A stretch of DNA of 64,000 nucleotides from JBBATK01 sp040398805 (GCA_040398805.1 JBBATK010000003.1:62001-126000), one strand, 5' to 3'; positions 35,327 to 45,465 are shown, numbered from the stretch's first letter. Notes: generated by a model not told the origin, from the letters alone. Made by a program: numbers and translations.

Positions 35327-38300
35327 ATGTATTTGTCGAAACTGGAAATCCACGGATTCAAGTCGTTCGCCCAGAAAATCTCTCTGCGATTCAGCGACGG
35401 TATCACCGCCATTGTCGGACCGAACGGTAGTGGAAAGACGAACATCGTCGATGCGCTTCGCTGGGTACTTGGTGAGCAGAAATCATCGGTGCTCCGGTCC
35501 GACGGCATGGAGCAGGTGATCTTCAACGGAACCCGCACCCGCAAGCCGCTGGGCATGTCCGAGGTTTCACTCACGATCGAGAATAACAAGCAGATCCTTC
35601 CCACCGAGTATTCCCAGGTCGTCATCTCCCGCCGGTTGTTCCGCGACGGCGAAAGCAATTATCTGCTCAACAGGACACCGTGCCGTCTGCGTGACATCGT
35701 AGACCTCTTCACCGATACGGGAATGGGCGCGGATGCGTATTCGGTGATCGAATTGAAGATGATCGAACAGATTCTCAGCGACCGTTCCGATGAGCGCCGC
35801 CACCTCTTCGAGGAAGCCGCAGGCATCGTGAAATACAAACAGCGTCGTAAGGAGACGCTCCGAAAGCTGGCGTCCACGCAGAACGACCTTGAACGCGTGC
35901 AGGACATCATCCGCGAAGTCCAGAAAGCCGTGGGAAGTCTCTCCCGTCAAGCGGAGAAAGCACAGTCCTACACGGAAGTCTCATCGGCCTTGAAGCGTGA
36001 GGAGGAACTGCTCTTCCGCTACGAGTACACGGACGCACACCAACGTTTACAGGACATAGAATCCCTGCTCGGTACGGCTCATAGCGAACGGAACATCGTC
36101 AACGAAAAGTTCATCGTCTGCACGCGGGAGACAAGCGATCTCGAGGCGTCGAACGCCCTTGTCGAACAGGATCTTCAACGCGTCCTGGAGCATGAGCGCT
36201 CGGAGAGCATGACTCTTGCCGGTGCTCAGCAGGTGCTTGCCGTCCTGAAGGAACGGCGGACCGCGCTCGAGCGCGATGCTTCGCGGATACGTCAGGAGAA
36301 GATATCCCTGCACGACCAGATGGAGCGGCTGACGGCTGACATTGCTGCGACGAAGGACAAGACGTCGGAACTGCGCTCGGCGAAGGACGTGATGGATGAA
36401 GCGGTAGCGGAAAAGAGATCGGCCCGCGAGGTGCAATCGCACCGTGTATCGGAGGTTCGCGAGAAGGCACGTCTGTCTGCCGAGCCCATCCACAGTTTGG
36501 AAAGCCGCCTGCAGTTCCTTGCCAGCGGACGTGACCGGGTACGAGGCCAGGTGCGGAATTCCAGCGAGCAAAGCCGGCAGATCGCCGAGCAGTTGCAGGG
36601 CCTGGATGCACAACGGACGCAGTATCAGGACCGTCTCGCCGCCGCCGAAACCCAATTGCACGAGGCACAGCAGAATGTGCGTTCCACGGAAGAGCGCCTT
36701 ACCTCGGCCCGTCATCGCATCGAGGAATTGGCGCACAGCATCGAAGAGTCGCAGATGTCGCTGTCGTCTCTGCGGGAGAATTTCAGTCACCGCCAGGCCT
36801 CACTCGAGTTCCTTCAAGGCCTCAGCGAACCGAATGAAAGCTCCAGCTTCCTCATCGAGTCTCCGGAATGGAACGTCCGCGAAAAGAAACTTCTCTCCGA
36901 CTGCATAACCGTCGACACCTATCTGGGCGTGGCCGTCGAGTCGGCCCTCGGCAATGCCGTCGGGTACTTCGTCGTCGACACGATGGACGATGCCGTTGCG
37001 GCACGCGCCACCCTTCGCGCCAAGGAGAAAGGCAAAGCCACGTTCGTCTGCCGCGCCTCTGTTCCTGCGGCATTAGCGCCGACGAATCTGCCGTCGAACG
37101 AGGGCGTCATCGGATGGGCAAGCGAGCTTATGATGTGCGACGAGACGATCCGTCATGCGGCTCGACACATCCTGGGTAGGACAGCCGTCGTGCGCGACCT
37201 GGAGACAGCACTCGCGGTCATCTCGTCCGTGGACTGCGCCGTCACTCTCGATGGCGAAATCGCCTTCTCGTCCGGTGTCGTCCGCACGGGATCGGTGGGC
37301 AAGGCGGAAGGCGTCCGGATCGGACGTCAGCAACGTATCGCTCAGTTGCAGGACGAACTCGTCACGGTCCGCACGAAAATCGATGAAACCGAGCAGCGCT
37401 TGCAGCATCTGAAGACGGAACGCGGACAGATCAACGTCCACGCCCTTTCGGACGAGCTCCGCGTCCGCGAATCCACGAAGTCCGCCCACGAGCAAGCCAT
37501 CAACGAGCTCTCCGTGCGCCTGGAGAACCTTCAGGTACGCTCCGAGCAGTTCCACACACGGCTGCAGGATCTCAACAACGAGAATGCCGTGTTCGTCCGC
37601 GAAGACGAGAACATCGTGCGGGAGCTTGAGGAGCTGCGGGAAAAGAAGACGGAAGCGGAAGTGCTGTACGAATCCGTGCGAAAGGAACTCTCCGAAGCCG
37701 AACAACAATTGACGGAGCGTGATGCAGAGCTTCGCAATGCGGAACTCGCAGCCGTCCGTATCACCACGGAGATCACGGCGGGTGAGTCGTCCATGGAACG
37801 CATGCATGCACAACAGACGTCGCTCTCCCATCGCTATGAAAGTATCGACACGGATATCGCCGCCACCGATACGGCGTTGAACGCGTGCATCGCCGAGTGC
37901 GATGCGCAGGAAGGCGTGTGCGCAGAATTGGATGAAAAGTTCCGCCAGGCGCGCGCCGAACGTGTCACTGTCGAGAAGCAGACCTTGCTTTCGCGCGAAG
38001 CGTTGCATGCGAAGAACGAGGAACTGCAAAGCTTGCGCGCCGGTCTGGATGCCATTACCGCGCGCATCCATGAGCTTGACATCAGCGCAAGTCAAAGCAA
38101 GACCCGCCTTGAGGAGTACGAGCGACGCGTAGCCGAGGAGCCGGAAGCCGCCTTCGACCTGACCACCCAGATCCCGCTCGAGGCGTCGTCCATCGACGAA
38201 ATCCGCAGCCGGGTTCATGCCCTCCGGCAAAAGCTCTCGTCCATGGGTGCCGTGAACTTCCTTGCCTTGGAGGAACACGGACGGGAAGCCGAGCGCCTCA

Positions 38301-38905
38301 TGCAGCTGAAGTCGCAGTACGACGACCTTCAGGAAGCGGAAAAGAACCTGAACGATACCATCCGCGAGATCAATTCGACCGCCAAGAGACTGTTCGAGGA
38401 CGTATTCGACAAGGTTCGTACGCACTTCAAGGAACTCTTCTCCATCCTGTTCAACAACGACGGTGAAGCGGATCTGCAGATTTCCGGAGACGATGTCCTT
38501 GAAGCACAGATCGACATCATCGCCAAGCCCAAAGGCAAGCGTCCGCACTCCATCGAGATGCTCTCCGGTGGAGAGAAGACGCTCACGGCCATCGCTCTGC
38601 TGTTCGCGATCTACCTGGTGAAGCCGTCGCCCTTCTGTATTCTGGACGAAGTGGATGCGCCGCTGGATGACGCGAACATCGATCGCTATCTCAACCTGAT
38701 CAGGAACTTCAGTAAGAACACGCAGTTCCTCATGATCACCCACAACAAGCGCACCATGGAGGCGGCAGACACCTTGTACGGCGTCACCATGGAAGAAGCG
38801 GGCGTCTCGAAGATCGTTTCCGTGAAGCTCCGGGACGGCAAGGAGCAACGTCTGCCACTGGAAGACCAAACGGACGATGTCACGGAAACCGCCGAGGCAG
38901 CGTAA
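35327..38905 (+). CDS. smc: Chromosome segregation protein SMC
   Basis: A 1192-residue condensin ATPase that compacts and segregates the chromosome with ScpA/ScpB. Visible: Walker A GPNGSGKTN (31-39) after KLEIHGFKSF, two long coiled coils (about 170-500 and 670-1010), a hinge domain between them (about 520-660, including DCITVDTYLGVAVESALGNAVG), signature LSGGEKTLTA from 1079, and Walker B FCILDEVDAPLDDAN just after. Length is typical. It is transcribed alone from the TATATTTG box; the thioesterase gene follows 60 nt downstream. Confidence 0.97.
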   Translation: MYLSKLEIHGFKSFAQKISLRFSDGITAIVGPNGSGKTNIVDALRWVLGEQKSSVLRSDGMEQVIFNGTRTRKPLGMSEVSLTIENNKQILPTEYSQVVISRRLFRDGESNYLLNRTPCRLRDIVDLFTDTGMGADAYSVIELKMIEQILSDRSDERRHLFEEAAGIVKYKQRRKETLRKLASTQNDLERVQDIIREVQKAVGSLSRQAEKAQSYTEVSSALKREEELLFRYEYTDAHQRLQDIESLLGTAHSERNIVNEKFIVCTRETSDLEASNALVEQDLQRVLEHERSESMTLAGAQQVLAVLKERRTALERDASRIRQEKISLHDQMERLTADIAATKDKTSELRSAKDVMDEAVAEKRSAREVQSHRVSEVREKARLSAEPIHSLESRLQFLASGRDRVRGQVRNSSEQSRQIAEQLQGLDAQRTQYQDRLAAAETQLHEAQQNVRSTEERLTSARHRIEELAHSIEESQMSLSSLRENFSHRQASLEFLQGLSEPNESSSFLIESPEWNVREKKLLSDCITVDTYLGVAVESALGNAVGYFVVDTMDDAVAARATLRAKEKGKATFVCRASVPAALAPTNLPSNEGVIGWASELMMCDETIRHAARHILGRTAVVRDLETALAVISSVDCAVTLDGEIAFSSGVVRTGSVGKAEGVRIGRQQRIAQLQDELVTVRTKIDETEQRLQHLKTERGQINVHALSDELRVRESTKSAHEQAINELSVRLENLQVRSEQFHTRLQDLNNENAVFVREDENIVRELEELREKKTEAEVLYESVRKELSEAEQQLTERDAELRNAELAAVRITTEITAGESSMERMHAQQTSLSHRYESIDTDIAATDTALNACIAECDAQEGVCAELDEKFRQARAERVTVEKQTLLSREALHAKNEELQSLRAGLDAITARIHELDISASQSKTRLEEYERRVAEEPEAAFDLTTQIPLEASSIDEIRSRVHALRQKLSSMGAVNFLALEEHGREAERLMQLKSQYDDLQEAEKNLNDTIREINSTAKRLFEDVFDKVRTHFKELFSILFNNDGEADLQISGDDVLEAQIDIIAKPKGKRPHSIEMLSGGEKTLTAIALLFAIYLVKPSPFCILDEVDAPLDDANIDRYLNLIRNFSKNTQFLMITHNKRTMEAADTLYGVTMEEAGVSKIVSVKLRDGKEQRLPLEDQTDDVTETAEAA

Positions 38906-38965
38906 AGCGCCCTCGTCGGTGTCAATCTTGTCCGCGAAACGAAGTCCAACCGACCAGGGTGAACC

Positions 38966-39388
38966 ATGCGTCCCGAGGTAGAACGGTCAACCGCCGTGTT
39001 CGAGTGCACCGTCACTCCCGATATGTGTGCAACGCTCGACGGAGTCGCCATCCATCCTGTGTATTCGACCTTCTGGCTTGCCTATCATGCCGAGGTGGCC
39101 GCGCGCCGCGCCATTGAAGGGTACTTTGACGAGGGCGAGAACGCCGTGGGTGGAGAGGTCTGTATCCGCCATGAAGGCATGTGTGCCGTCGGTGACCATG
39201 TCCGCGTGGAAGCGCGGGTGACGAGTGTGCGGGAGAAGATGATCACGTGCAGCATCGAGGCCTTCTCATCGACCCGGCGCATCGCAAGCGGACATCAAGT
39301 GCAGATCGTCCTGCCCCAGACCCGTATCGACGAGCTTGTCAACCGTGCGTACGACGGCGTCCCGTCATCTCCCTCATTACCGGACTGA
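38966..39388 (+). CDS. Hotdog-fold thioesterase (FlK-like)
   Basis: A 140-residue single hotdog-domain protein. HPVYSTFWLAYHAEVAARRAIEGYFDEGENAVGGEVCIRHEGMCAVGDHVRVEARV follows the fluoroacetyl-CoA thioesterase (FlK)-like pattern 'lEaaarraiep.l..ge.sVGt.v.vrHla.tpvG..V'. The likely reaction is acyl-CoA or acyl-protein thioester hydrolysis. The C-terminus overlaps the end of the convergent Rieske gene by 12 nt. Confidence 0.75.
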   Translation: MRPEVERSTAVFECTVTPDMCATLDGVAIHPVYSTFWLAYHAEVAARRAIEGYFDEGENAVGGEVCIRHEGMCAVGDHVRVEARVTSVREKMITCSIEAFSSTRRIASGHQVQIVLPQTRIDELVNRAYDGVPSSPSLPD

Positions 39389-39823
39389 AACGACGCGATC
39401 GCTAAGGGTGATGATGTCGTTATCAACGACGACGGCAAGACGCTCGAGCGGCTTCGTCGGCGGACCACTGCGCACACGTCCGTCCTTCTCGAACTCGCCC
39501 CCGTGACAGGGGCACACGAAACACGAGCGCGCGGACTCGTAGCTCACTGTACACTGTCCGTGCGTGCACACCATGCTCAACGCCTCCACCTTCTCACCCG
39601 AGCGCACCAGCATGGTGGGCACACCCGTTACGGATGTAGCTACCATGTCCGACGATGCGAACACCGACGCGACGGGACCGATCTGCACGGATACGGGGCG
39701 CGCCGGACGACCGAACCACCAGGGGAACAGCTGTCGTGCAGCCACCCAACCAAGCGGAGCGGCAGCCGCGAGCGTAGCAAGCGAGCGAAGGAGAGCACGG
39801 CGATTCAATCGAGAGAGATCCAC
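39377..39823 (-). CDS. Rieske [2Fe-2S] protein with a Tat-type signal
   Basis: A 148-residue protein starting at a GTG. The N-terminus has a twin-arginine (NRRALLR) followed by a hydrophobic helix (SLATLAAAAPLGWVAA), consistent with Tat export and membrane anchoring. The Rieske domain carries both cluster motifs, CTHGQC and CPCHGG, giving the 2 Cys and 2 His ligands. It could be an electron-transfer subunit of a cytochrome bc- or arsenite-oxidase-type complex, but no cytochrome b or molybdopterin partner lies nearby. Confidence 0.9.
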   Translation of the reverse strand: MDLSRLNRRALLRSLATLAAAAPLGWVAARQLFPWWFGRPARPVSVQIGPVASVFASSDMVATSVTGVPTMLVRSGEKVEALSMVCTHGQCTVSYESARSCFVCPCHGGEFEKDGRVRSGPPTKPLERLAVVVDNDIITLSDRVVSVR

Positions 39824-39904
39824 GATTCGATGATGGATTGGAACGAGAATACAGTGCAGGGAACCGATAGCGCTTTGCGCCGGAACATCACCGGCACGCC
39901 GAGC

Positions 39905-41260
39905 TTAGGGAACGATACGGTAGATCATGCGCGGGAACGGAATGACCTCGCGGATGTGCTCGGCACCACTGATCCACTTGACGGTCCGCTCCACGCCGAG
40001 TCCGAAACCGCTATGAGGAACACTGCCGAACTTGCGGAGGTCCAAGTACCATTGGAACGCCTCTTGCGGCAGGTTCTCATGTAGGATACGCTCGAGCAGT
40101 TGATCATGATCGTCTTCGCGCTGGGAGCCGCCGATGATCTCGCCCGCACCTTCGGGAGCCAGCATGTCCATGGCAAGCACGACCTTCGCGTTCTCGGGGT
40201 CGCGTTTCATATAGAACGCCTTCACCTCGGTAGGATACCGATGGACGATGCAGGGCTTCTCGAACTGACTCATGATCGCTTCCTCCTGCGGTGCACCGAA
40301 GTCCTCACCCCACGGGAAATCGATCTGCGATTCCGTCCCGTCGGCGTTCTTCTTCGTGAGCTTCACGTTGTTCGCATTCAGCCATTCCACGGCCTCGGTG
40401 TAACTGATGCGGTGGAAGGGACGCTTGACTTTCTCCAGCTTCGTGATATCCCGACCCATCACCGCAAGCTCAGGTCCGCAATGCTTCAGGCAGCAGGCAA
40501 CGATGTACTCCACGAGGTCTTCCGCCAGATCCATATCGTCCTGTAGATCGAAGTAGGCCATCTCCGGTTCTACCATCCAGAATTCCGTTAGGTGACGTTT
40601 GGTCTTGGACTTCTCCGCCCGGAAGGTGGGTCCGAACGTATACACCCTTCCAAGCGCCATGGCGCTTGCTTCCGCGTACAACTGACCGGACTGGGTGAGG
40701 TACGCCTTACCGAGATCGAAGTACTCGGTCTCGAACAACGTCGACGTGCCTTCGCATGCGTTCGGCGTGAGGATGGGAGAATCCATCAAGCGGAATCCGT
40801 TACCATCGAAGAAATCGCGGATGGCCTTCACGACCACGGAGCGGATGCGCATGATGGCATGCTGGCGCGTGGACCGCAACCATAAATGCCGGTTCTCCAT
40901 GAGGAACTCCACGCCATGCTCTTTGGGTGTGATGGGATATTGCTCTGAGGGTATCTGATACACCGTGATGCCGTCCACATCGACTTCCACTCCGCCCGCG
41001 GCGCGCTGTTCCGCACGAACGGTCCCCGTGATGGAGATGGATGACTCTTGCGACAACTGCTTGGCCGCTTCGAACACATCTTCGGGAACGTTTCCCTTGA
41101 ACACGACGCATTGGACGATACCCGTTCCGTCACGAAGCTGAATGAACTGCAGCTTGCCCTTGCCCGTGATGTTGTGCACCCATCCGTGCAAGGACACATG
41201 CTCGCCGACGAGTTCGGAAAGCTTTTCAATGGTGCGGTAGGATTTGTAACGTGATTCCAT
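39905..41260 (-). CDS. asnS: Asparagine-tRNA ligase
   Basis: A 451-residue class II aminoacyl-tRNA synthetase from ATG 41260, which begins the family N-terminus (MESRYKSYRTIEKLSELVGEHVSLHGWVHN). The OB-fold anticodon-binding domain (about 18-100) precedes the catalytic domain with motif 2 (TFGPTFRAEKSKTKRHLTEFWMVEPEM) and motif 3 (SGFGLGVERTVKWISG). Features such as the WMVEPEM loop and the terminal FPRMIYRIVP indicate AsnRS rather than AspRS. The open frame to 41410 passes through its promoter box and is rejected. Confidence 0.96.
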   Translation of the reverse strand: MESRYKSYRTIEKLSELVGEHVSLHGWVHNITGKGKLQFIQLRDGTGIVQCVVFKGNVPEDVFEAAKQLSQESSISITGTVRAEQRAAGGVEVDVDGITVYQIPSEQYPITPKEHGVEFLMENRHLWLRSTRQHAIMRIRSVVVKAIRDFFDGNGFRLMDSPILTPNACEGTSTLFETEYFDLGKAYLTQSGQLYAEASAMALGRVYTFGPTFRAEKSKTKRHLTEFWMVEPEMAYFDLQDDMDLAEDLVEYIVACCLKHCGPELAVMGRDITKLEKVKRPFHRISYTEAVEWLNANNVKLTKKNADGTESQIDFPWGEDFGAPQEEAIMSQFEKPCIVHRYPTEVKAFYMKRDPENAKVVLAMDMLAPEGAGEIIGGSQREDDHDQLLERILHENLPQEAFQWYLDLRKFGSVPHSGFGLGVERTVKWISGAEHIREVIPFPRMIYRIVP

Positions 41261-41296
41261 AAGGGTACCTGCTGTGGATGTCGTTGTTCGTTCGTG

Positions 41297-41304
41297 CAAA
41301 TATA
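41297..41304 (-). promoter_or_regulatory. Putative -7 promoter box (TATATTTG) for asnS
   Basis: An exact TAnnTTTG match on the minus strand, 37 nt upstream of the asnS ATG; identical to the box before smc. Confidence 0.5.
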
Positions 41305-41536
41305 GAGGAGACGCAAGAAGCAGGGAGCGCCGTGGTCGCGGGAACCCTTTGGAGCATGGAAGGTACCGCCTGCGTATCCGCGGGACGTAAGGGACGATCA
41401 TACCCGGCAATCACGTCCCAAGGCTGCTCGCATCATCACCGTACACCGGCTCGTCGCGGTTGCGAGAATCATCCTGCGACGGGAGACTTCCCGAGCGCGA
41501 CGTCGGGAACGCCCTCCATCGGGTATCTTCGCAGGC

Positions 41537-42331
41537 ATGGCAACACTCATTTTCGCAGCAGGCTTGGTAATCGGTGTCCTTATGGGACTCCTTGGCGGAG
41601 GCGGTAGCATCATGGCGGTGCCCGTTTTCGTGTATGCCGGCGGCATGCCTGCCAAACTCGCCATCGCTCTCGCACTCGTCGTCGTCGGCTGCACGAGCGC
41701 TGTCGGGGTGATTCCGCATCTGCGTCGCGGTCATGTCGACGTGCGTCGCGCCGCCGTCTTCGTCTCCGTTTCAAGCGTAGGTTCGTTCCTCGGTGCGCGC
41801 GCGAGTGTGGTATTGACCGGAGAAATGCAACTGCTGATCTTCGCCATTGTCATGTCCATCGCGGCCTTCTTCATGATACGTCCGTCGCGGACCGCGCGGG
41901 AGCAACCCACGGCAGCGGGTAGTGCGGAGATACTACGGACGATATTCCCCGCGTTCGGTGTGGGACTTCTCACGGGCATCGTGGGGGTAGGGGGCGGTTT
42001 CATGATCGTACCTGTTCTCACCATCGTCCTGGGGATGGGGATGCAACGAAGCATCGGCACGAGTCTTCTCATCATCGCCGTGAATTCCCTGTTCGGCTCG
42101 CTCGGGTATCTGTCCCAAAACGAATTGTGGGACATGGCGGCACGCACCACCGTGATGTCGATTCCGCTCACGACATTCACCGCAGGCTTTCTTGCATGCA
42201 CCTTCGCGGGCGTCGTGATCGGCTCCCGCTGGAGCGATCGTCTTCCTCCTGCGGTGCTTAAACGGACCTTCGGATTCTTCCTGTTATGTGTCTCAGGGTC
42301 GATGATCCTTCAACGATTGGGGTGGTGGTAG
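41537..42331 (+). CDS. TSUP (TauE/SafE) family membrane permease
   Basis: A 264-residue polytopic protein with about eight transmembrane segments and an internal repeat: the family motif GLLGGGGSIMAVPVF in the first half and GIVGVGGGFMIVPVL in the second. TSUP proteins move sulfite, sulfoacetate, taurine or related organosulfur anions; the substrate is not readable. It stands alone, divergent from asnS. Confidence 0.88.
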   Translation: MATLIFAAGLVIGVLMGLLGGGGSIMAVPVFVYAGGMPAKLAIALALVVVGCTSAVGVIPHLRRGHVDVRRAAVFVSVSSVGSFLGARASVVLTGEMQLLIFAIVMSIAAFFMIRPSRTAREQPTAAGSAEILRTIFPAFGVGLLTGIVGVGGGFMIVPVLTIVLGMGMQRSIGTSLLIIAVNSLFGSLGYLSQNELWDMAARTTVMSIPLTTFTAGFLACTFAGVVIGSRWSDRLPPAVLKRTFGFFLLCVSGSMILQRLGWW

Positions 42332-42388
42332 ATCGTTCCTGAATCTCGCCAAGCGCGATACCATGGTTCCCGCAGAGCCGATAAACAC

Positions 42389-42396
42389 TATTTTTG
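42389..42396 (+). promoter_or_regulatory. Putative -7 promoter box (TATTTTTG) for the DEAD-box helicase
   Basis: An exact TAnnTTTG match about 71 nt upstream of the helicase ATG at 42467; the ~65-nt leader would allow cold-shock-type regulation, though no specific element is seen. Confidence 0.45.
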
Positions 42397-42466
42397 CAAG
42401 GTCAAACGTCGTTGACCAGGCATAGAAGTTTCCCGCCTTCCCTCGACATCCACCATTTATCCCTTT

Positions 42467-44308
42467 ATGAATCCATTTGAAAGCCTCGGTATAGGGCAGA
42501 CACTGATTCGAGCCATTACCGAGCGCGGCTTTACGAATCCCACCCCCATTCAGGAGCAAACCATTCCGCTGCTTCTTTCTACAGAAACAGATTTCGTCGG
42601 ATTGGCACAAACGGGGACCGGAAAGACCGCTGCCTATGGATTGCCTCTTCTCGAGAAGTTACGTGCGGATGTCCGTGGTGCTCAAGGACTCGTCATCGCC
42701 CCCACGCGCGAGCTCTGCGTTCAGATCAGCAACGACCTGCAGAGCTTTTCCAAATACATGCCGAATGTCAGTGTCGTGCCGGTGTACGGCGGTGCGAACA
42801 TCGGCAAGCAGATCAAGGACCTTCGTCACGGTGCGAATATCATCGTCGCGACACCCGGCCGACTCATCGACCTTATCGAACGTGGCGCTGCCGATATCTC
42901 ATCGGTCCATACCGTCGTCCTTGACGAAGCGGACGAAATGCTCAACATGGGCTTCCGCGATGAGATCGATTCGATACTCTCGAATACACCCGCAGAGAAG
43001 CACACATGGCTGTTCTCGGCGACGATGCCGAGAGAAGTCCGCGCGATAGCAAGCACCTACATGAAGGATCCCAAGGAGCTGCAGGTAGGCGGATTGAACG
43101 TGGGCGCTGATAAGATCGAGCACATCTATTACGTCGTCCAAGCCAGAGACCGCTACGAGGCGCTCAAACGACTCGTCGATGCCACGCCTGATATCTTCGC
43201 CATCGTCTTCTGTAGGACGAAGAACGAGACACAGGATGTAGCCGAGCGGCTTGTGAAGGATGGGTACAATGCGGACGCTTTGCATGGCGACCTGAGTCAG
43301 CCCATGCGCGACAAGGTGATGGCACATTACCGTCAACGTTCCTTGCAGTTGCTGGTGGCTACGGACGTGGCTGCGCGCGGCATCGATGTGAACAACGTGA
43401 CGCACGTCATCAACTACAACCTTCCCGACGAAATCGAGAACTACACGCACCGAAGCGGTCGCACGGCACGTGCGGGACGAAGCGGCATATCCATGACCCT
43501 TGTGACGGTGAAGGATATGTACGCGATCAAGAAACTCGAGAACGTCGTCGGAAAGAAGTTCCATCTGGGCCGTATCCCCGGTCCGCTCGAAGTGTGCGAA
43601 AGCCAACTCATGAGTCTGGTGAAGCGCATTCACGATGTCGAGGTGGACGAACAAGGGATATCACGCTTCCTGCCTGCCATCCATGAGGAACTCAAGGACC
43701 TGAGCAAGGAAGACCTCGTCACGCGGTTCGTGTCCATCGAGTTCAATCGGTTCTTGGAGTATTACCGCAATGCGCAGGACATCAATGTGAACCTGTCGAA
43801 CAGGGACCACACGCGCGGATCCGTAACCAAACAGCGAAGCGGGTCGAGGATGTTCATCAACGTGGGTTCGATGGACGGATTCGACTCTGGCAAGATGCTC
43901 CGCTACTTGTGCGATACCAGCGGTGTCAAAGGCGCGGTGTTCGGCAAGATGGACATCAAAGAGACCTATAGCTTCATCGATGTCGAGCAGGACTCGCTTC
44001 AAGCGGTCGTGCAGGCGTTTCAAGGTGAAGTGTATCGCGGACGTCGCATTCGTGCGGATGTCGATGGTGGCGGACGCCGTCCGGGCGGACCTTCGTTCGG
44101 GCCCAGAGTCGGCGGCTTCCGGGATTCCGGTGGTGGTCCTCGACCCGGTCCCGGTTCGCGGAAACCATCGGACCGCAGTTATGGAGAGAAGCGGACGGAC
44201 GGTCCGCGCTACGGCGCAGAGCGGCCCTCCTACAAGCGCAACGAATCCGGCACGTCCGCCGGAGCTCGCAAGCGCAAGACCGGTGGTGATACGGGTTCGT
44301 ACCGCTGA
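42467..44308 (+). CDS. DEAD-box RNA helicase with DbpA-type RNA-binding domain and RGG-rich tail
   Basis: A 613-residue ATP-dependent RNA helicase of the DeaD/CsdA group. Motifs: Q-motif (FTNPTPIQEQ), I AQTGTGKT (47-54), II DEAD (153-156), III SAT (184-186), V ARGIDV, VI HRSGRTARAG. A dimerisation-like linker follows, then a DbpA-type RNA-recognition domain (about 465-540: SRMFINVGSMDGFDSGKMLRYL ... RIRADV). The ~75-residue Gly/Arg/Pro tail (GGGRRPGGPSFGPRVGG) probably adds non-specific RNA binding. Roles in this group are ribosome assembly and RNA decay at low temperature. Confidence 0.95.
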   Translation: MNPFESLGIGQTLIRAITERGFTNPTPIQEQTIPLLLSTETDFVGLAQTGTGKTAAYGLPLLEKLRADVRGAQGLVIAPTRELCVQISNDLQSFSKYMPNVSVVPVYGGANIGKQIKDLRHGANIIVATPGRLIDLIERGAADISSVHTVVLDEADEMLNMGFRDEIDSILSNTPAEKHTWLFSATMPREVRAIASTYMKDPKELQVGGLNVGADKIEHIYYVVQARDRYEALKRLVDATPDIFAIVFCRTKNETQDVAERLVKDGYNADALHGDLSQPMRDKVMAHYRQRSLQLLVATDVAARGIDVNNVTHVINYNLPDEIENYTHRSGRTARAGRSGISMTLVTVKDMYAIKKLENVVGKKFHLGRIPGPLEVCESQLMSLVKRIHDVEVDEQGISRFLPAIHEELKDLSKEDLVTRFVSIEFNRFLEYYRNAQDINVNLSNRDHTRGSVTKQRSGSRMFINVGSMDGFDSGKMLRYLCDTSGVKGAVFGKMDIKETYSFIDVEQDSLQAVVQAFQGEVYRGRRIRADVDGGGRRPGGPSFGPRVGGFRDSGGGPRPGPGSRKPSDRSYGEKRTDGPRYGAERPSYKRNESGTSAGARKRKTGGDTGSYR

Positions 44309-44358
44309 CCGACGGGTCCCTGAAGCCGTTTCTGGTAACGTCGAAAGTTCATGCAATC

Positions 44359-45465
44359 ATGAGAACAGTATTGTCCGTGGTCGGTGCCCGACCGAACTTC
44401 ATGAAGGTAGCACCCATTCACCGAGCGTTCGCCGCCTACGGCGACCGGGTGCGTCACCTTATCTGTCACACCGGCCAGCACTACGATGCCCGCATGTCCG
44501 ATGCCTTCTTTCAGGATCTGGACATGCCGGAGCCGCACACCTTCCTGGGTATTGGTAGCGGTTCGCACGCGGAACAGACGGCACGCGTGATGGTGGAATT
44601 CGAAAAGGTCTGCCTGGACGTGAAGCCCGATCTCGTGATCGTGGTGGGCGACGTGAACTCGACGATCGCTTGCGTGTTGACCGCGGCCAAACTGCACATC
44701 GCCACGGCACACGTGGAGTCCGGCCTTCGCTCGGGCGACCGAACAATGCCGGAAGAGGTCAATCGCATCGCCACCGATGCGATCAGCGATTACTGCTTCG
44801 TGACGGAGCAAAGCGGCTTGGACCATTTGGCGACTGCGGGTTTCCCTGCCGACCGTACGTTCTTTGTCGGCAATACGATGATCGATTCACTGCACTACGC
44901 GTTGCCGAAGGCAGAGCAGTCCGGTATCCTTGCGGAGTTAGGGCTTGTGGCGAAGCGGTACGTGCTGGCTACCCTTCACCGACCAAGCAATGTGGACGAG
45001 AGAGAGCAGCTCACCATGTTGGTGCAACTCTTCGCCACCATGAGCAAGGACAGGGACATCGTGTTTCCCGTGCACCCGCGGACGCGGAAGAAAGCCGAAG
45101 AGTTCGGACTGAACGCTGTGCTCGAGGCGAATCCGGGAATCCGGCTCATCGAACCCCAGGGCTACATTTCGTTTCTGGCATTGATGCGTGATGCGGACTT
45201 CGTCATGACGGACTCCGGAGGCATACAAGAAGAGACCACCGCGTTGGGCGTACCCTGCCTTACCCTGCGGACGACCACGGAACGTCCGAGTACCGTGGAC
45301 ATGGGCACGAACATCCTCATCCCGCCGGAGAAAAGCGCTATCGAACGAGAGGTGGCACTGCTTCTGGGAGGGCATCGCAAGTACGGTCAGGTACCGCCAT
45401 TGTGGGACGGGCATGCCGCGGAACGCATCGCCGGCATCATCATGGACCATATTCTTCGTGCCTGA
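44359..45465 (+). CDS. wecB: UDP-N-acetylglucosamine 2-epimerase (non-hydrolysing)
   Basis: A 368-residue GT-B-fold epimerase that interconverts UDP-GlcNAc and UDP-ManNAc. Hallmarks: start VVGARPNFMKVAPIHRAF, HTGQHYDARMSDAFF, HVESGLRSGDRTMPEEVNR, and the UDP-binding TDSGGIQEETTALGVPCLTLRTTTERP. It supplies ManNAc-type sugars for the surface glycan made by the genes that follow, and is the first gene of the polysaccharide cluster. Confidence 0.94.
   Translation: MRTVLSVVGARPNFMKVAPIHRAFAAYGDRVRHLICHTGQHYDARMSDAFFQDLDMPEPHTFLGIGSGSHAEQTARVMVEFEKVCLDVKPDLVIVVGDVNSTIACVLTAAKLHIATAHVESGLRSGDRTMPEEVNRIATDAISDYCFVTEQSGLDHLATAGFPADRTFFVGNTMIDSLHYALPKAEQSGILAELGLVAKRYVLATLHRPSNVDEREQLTMLVQLFATMSKDRDIVFPVHPRTRKKAEEFGLNAVLEANPGIRLIEPQGYISFLALMRDADFVMTDSGGIQEETTALGVPCLTLRTTTERPSTVDMGTNILIPPEKSAIEREVALLLGGHRKYGQVPPLWDGHAAERIAGIIMDHILRA

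Noticed and set aside
34999..35430. A possible small gene in the transglutaminase/smc intergenic region
   Set aside because: It runs over the smc promoter box and start codon and resembles no family.
37073..38869. A 598-codon minus-strand open frame
   Set aside because: Antisense to the coiled coil and ATPase head of smc; no recognisable fold.
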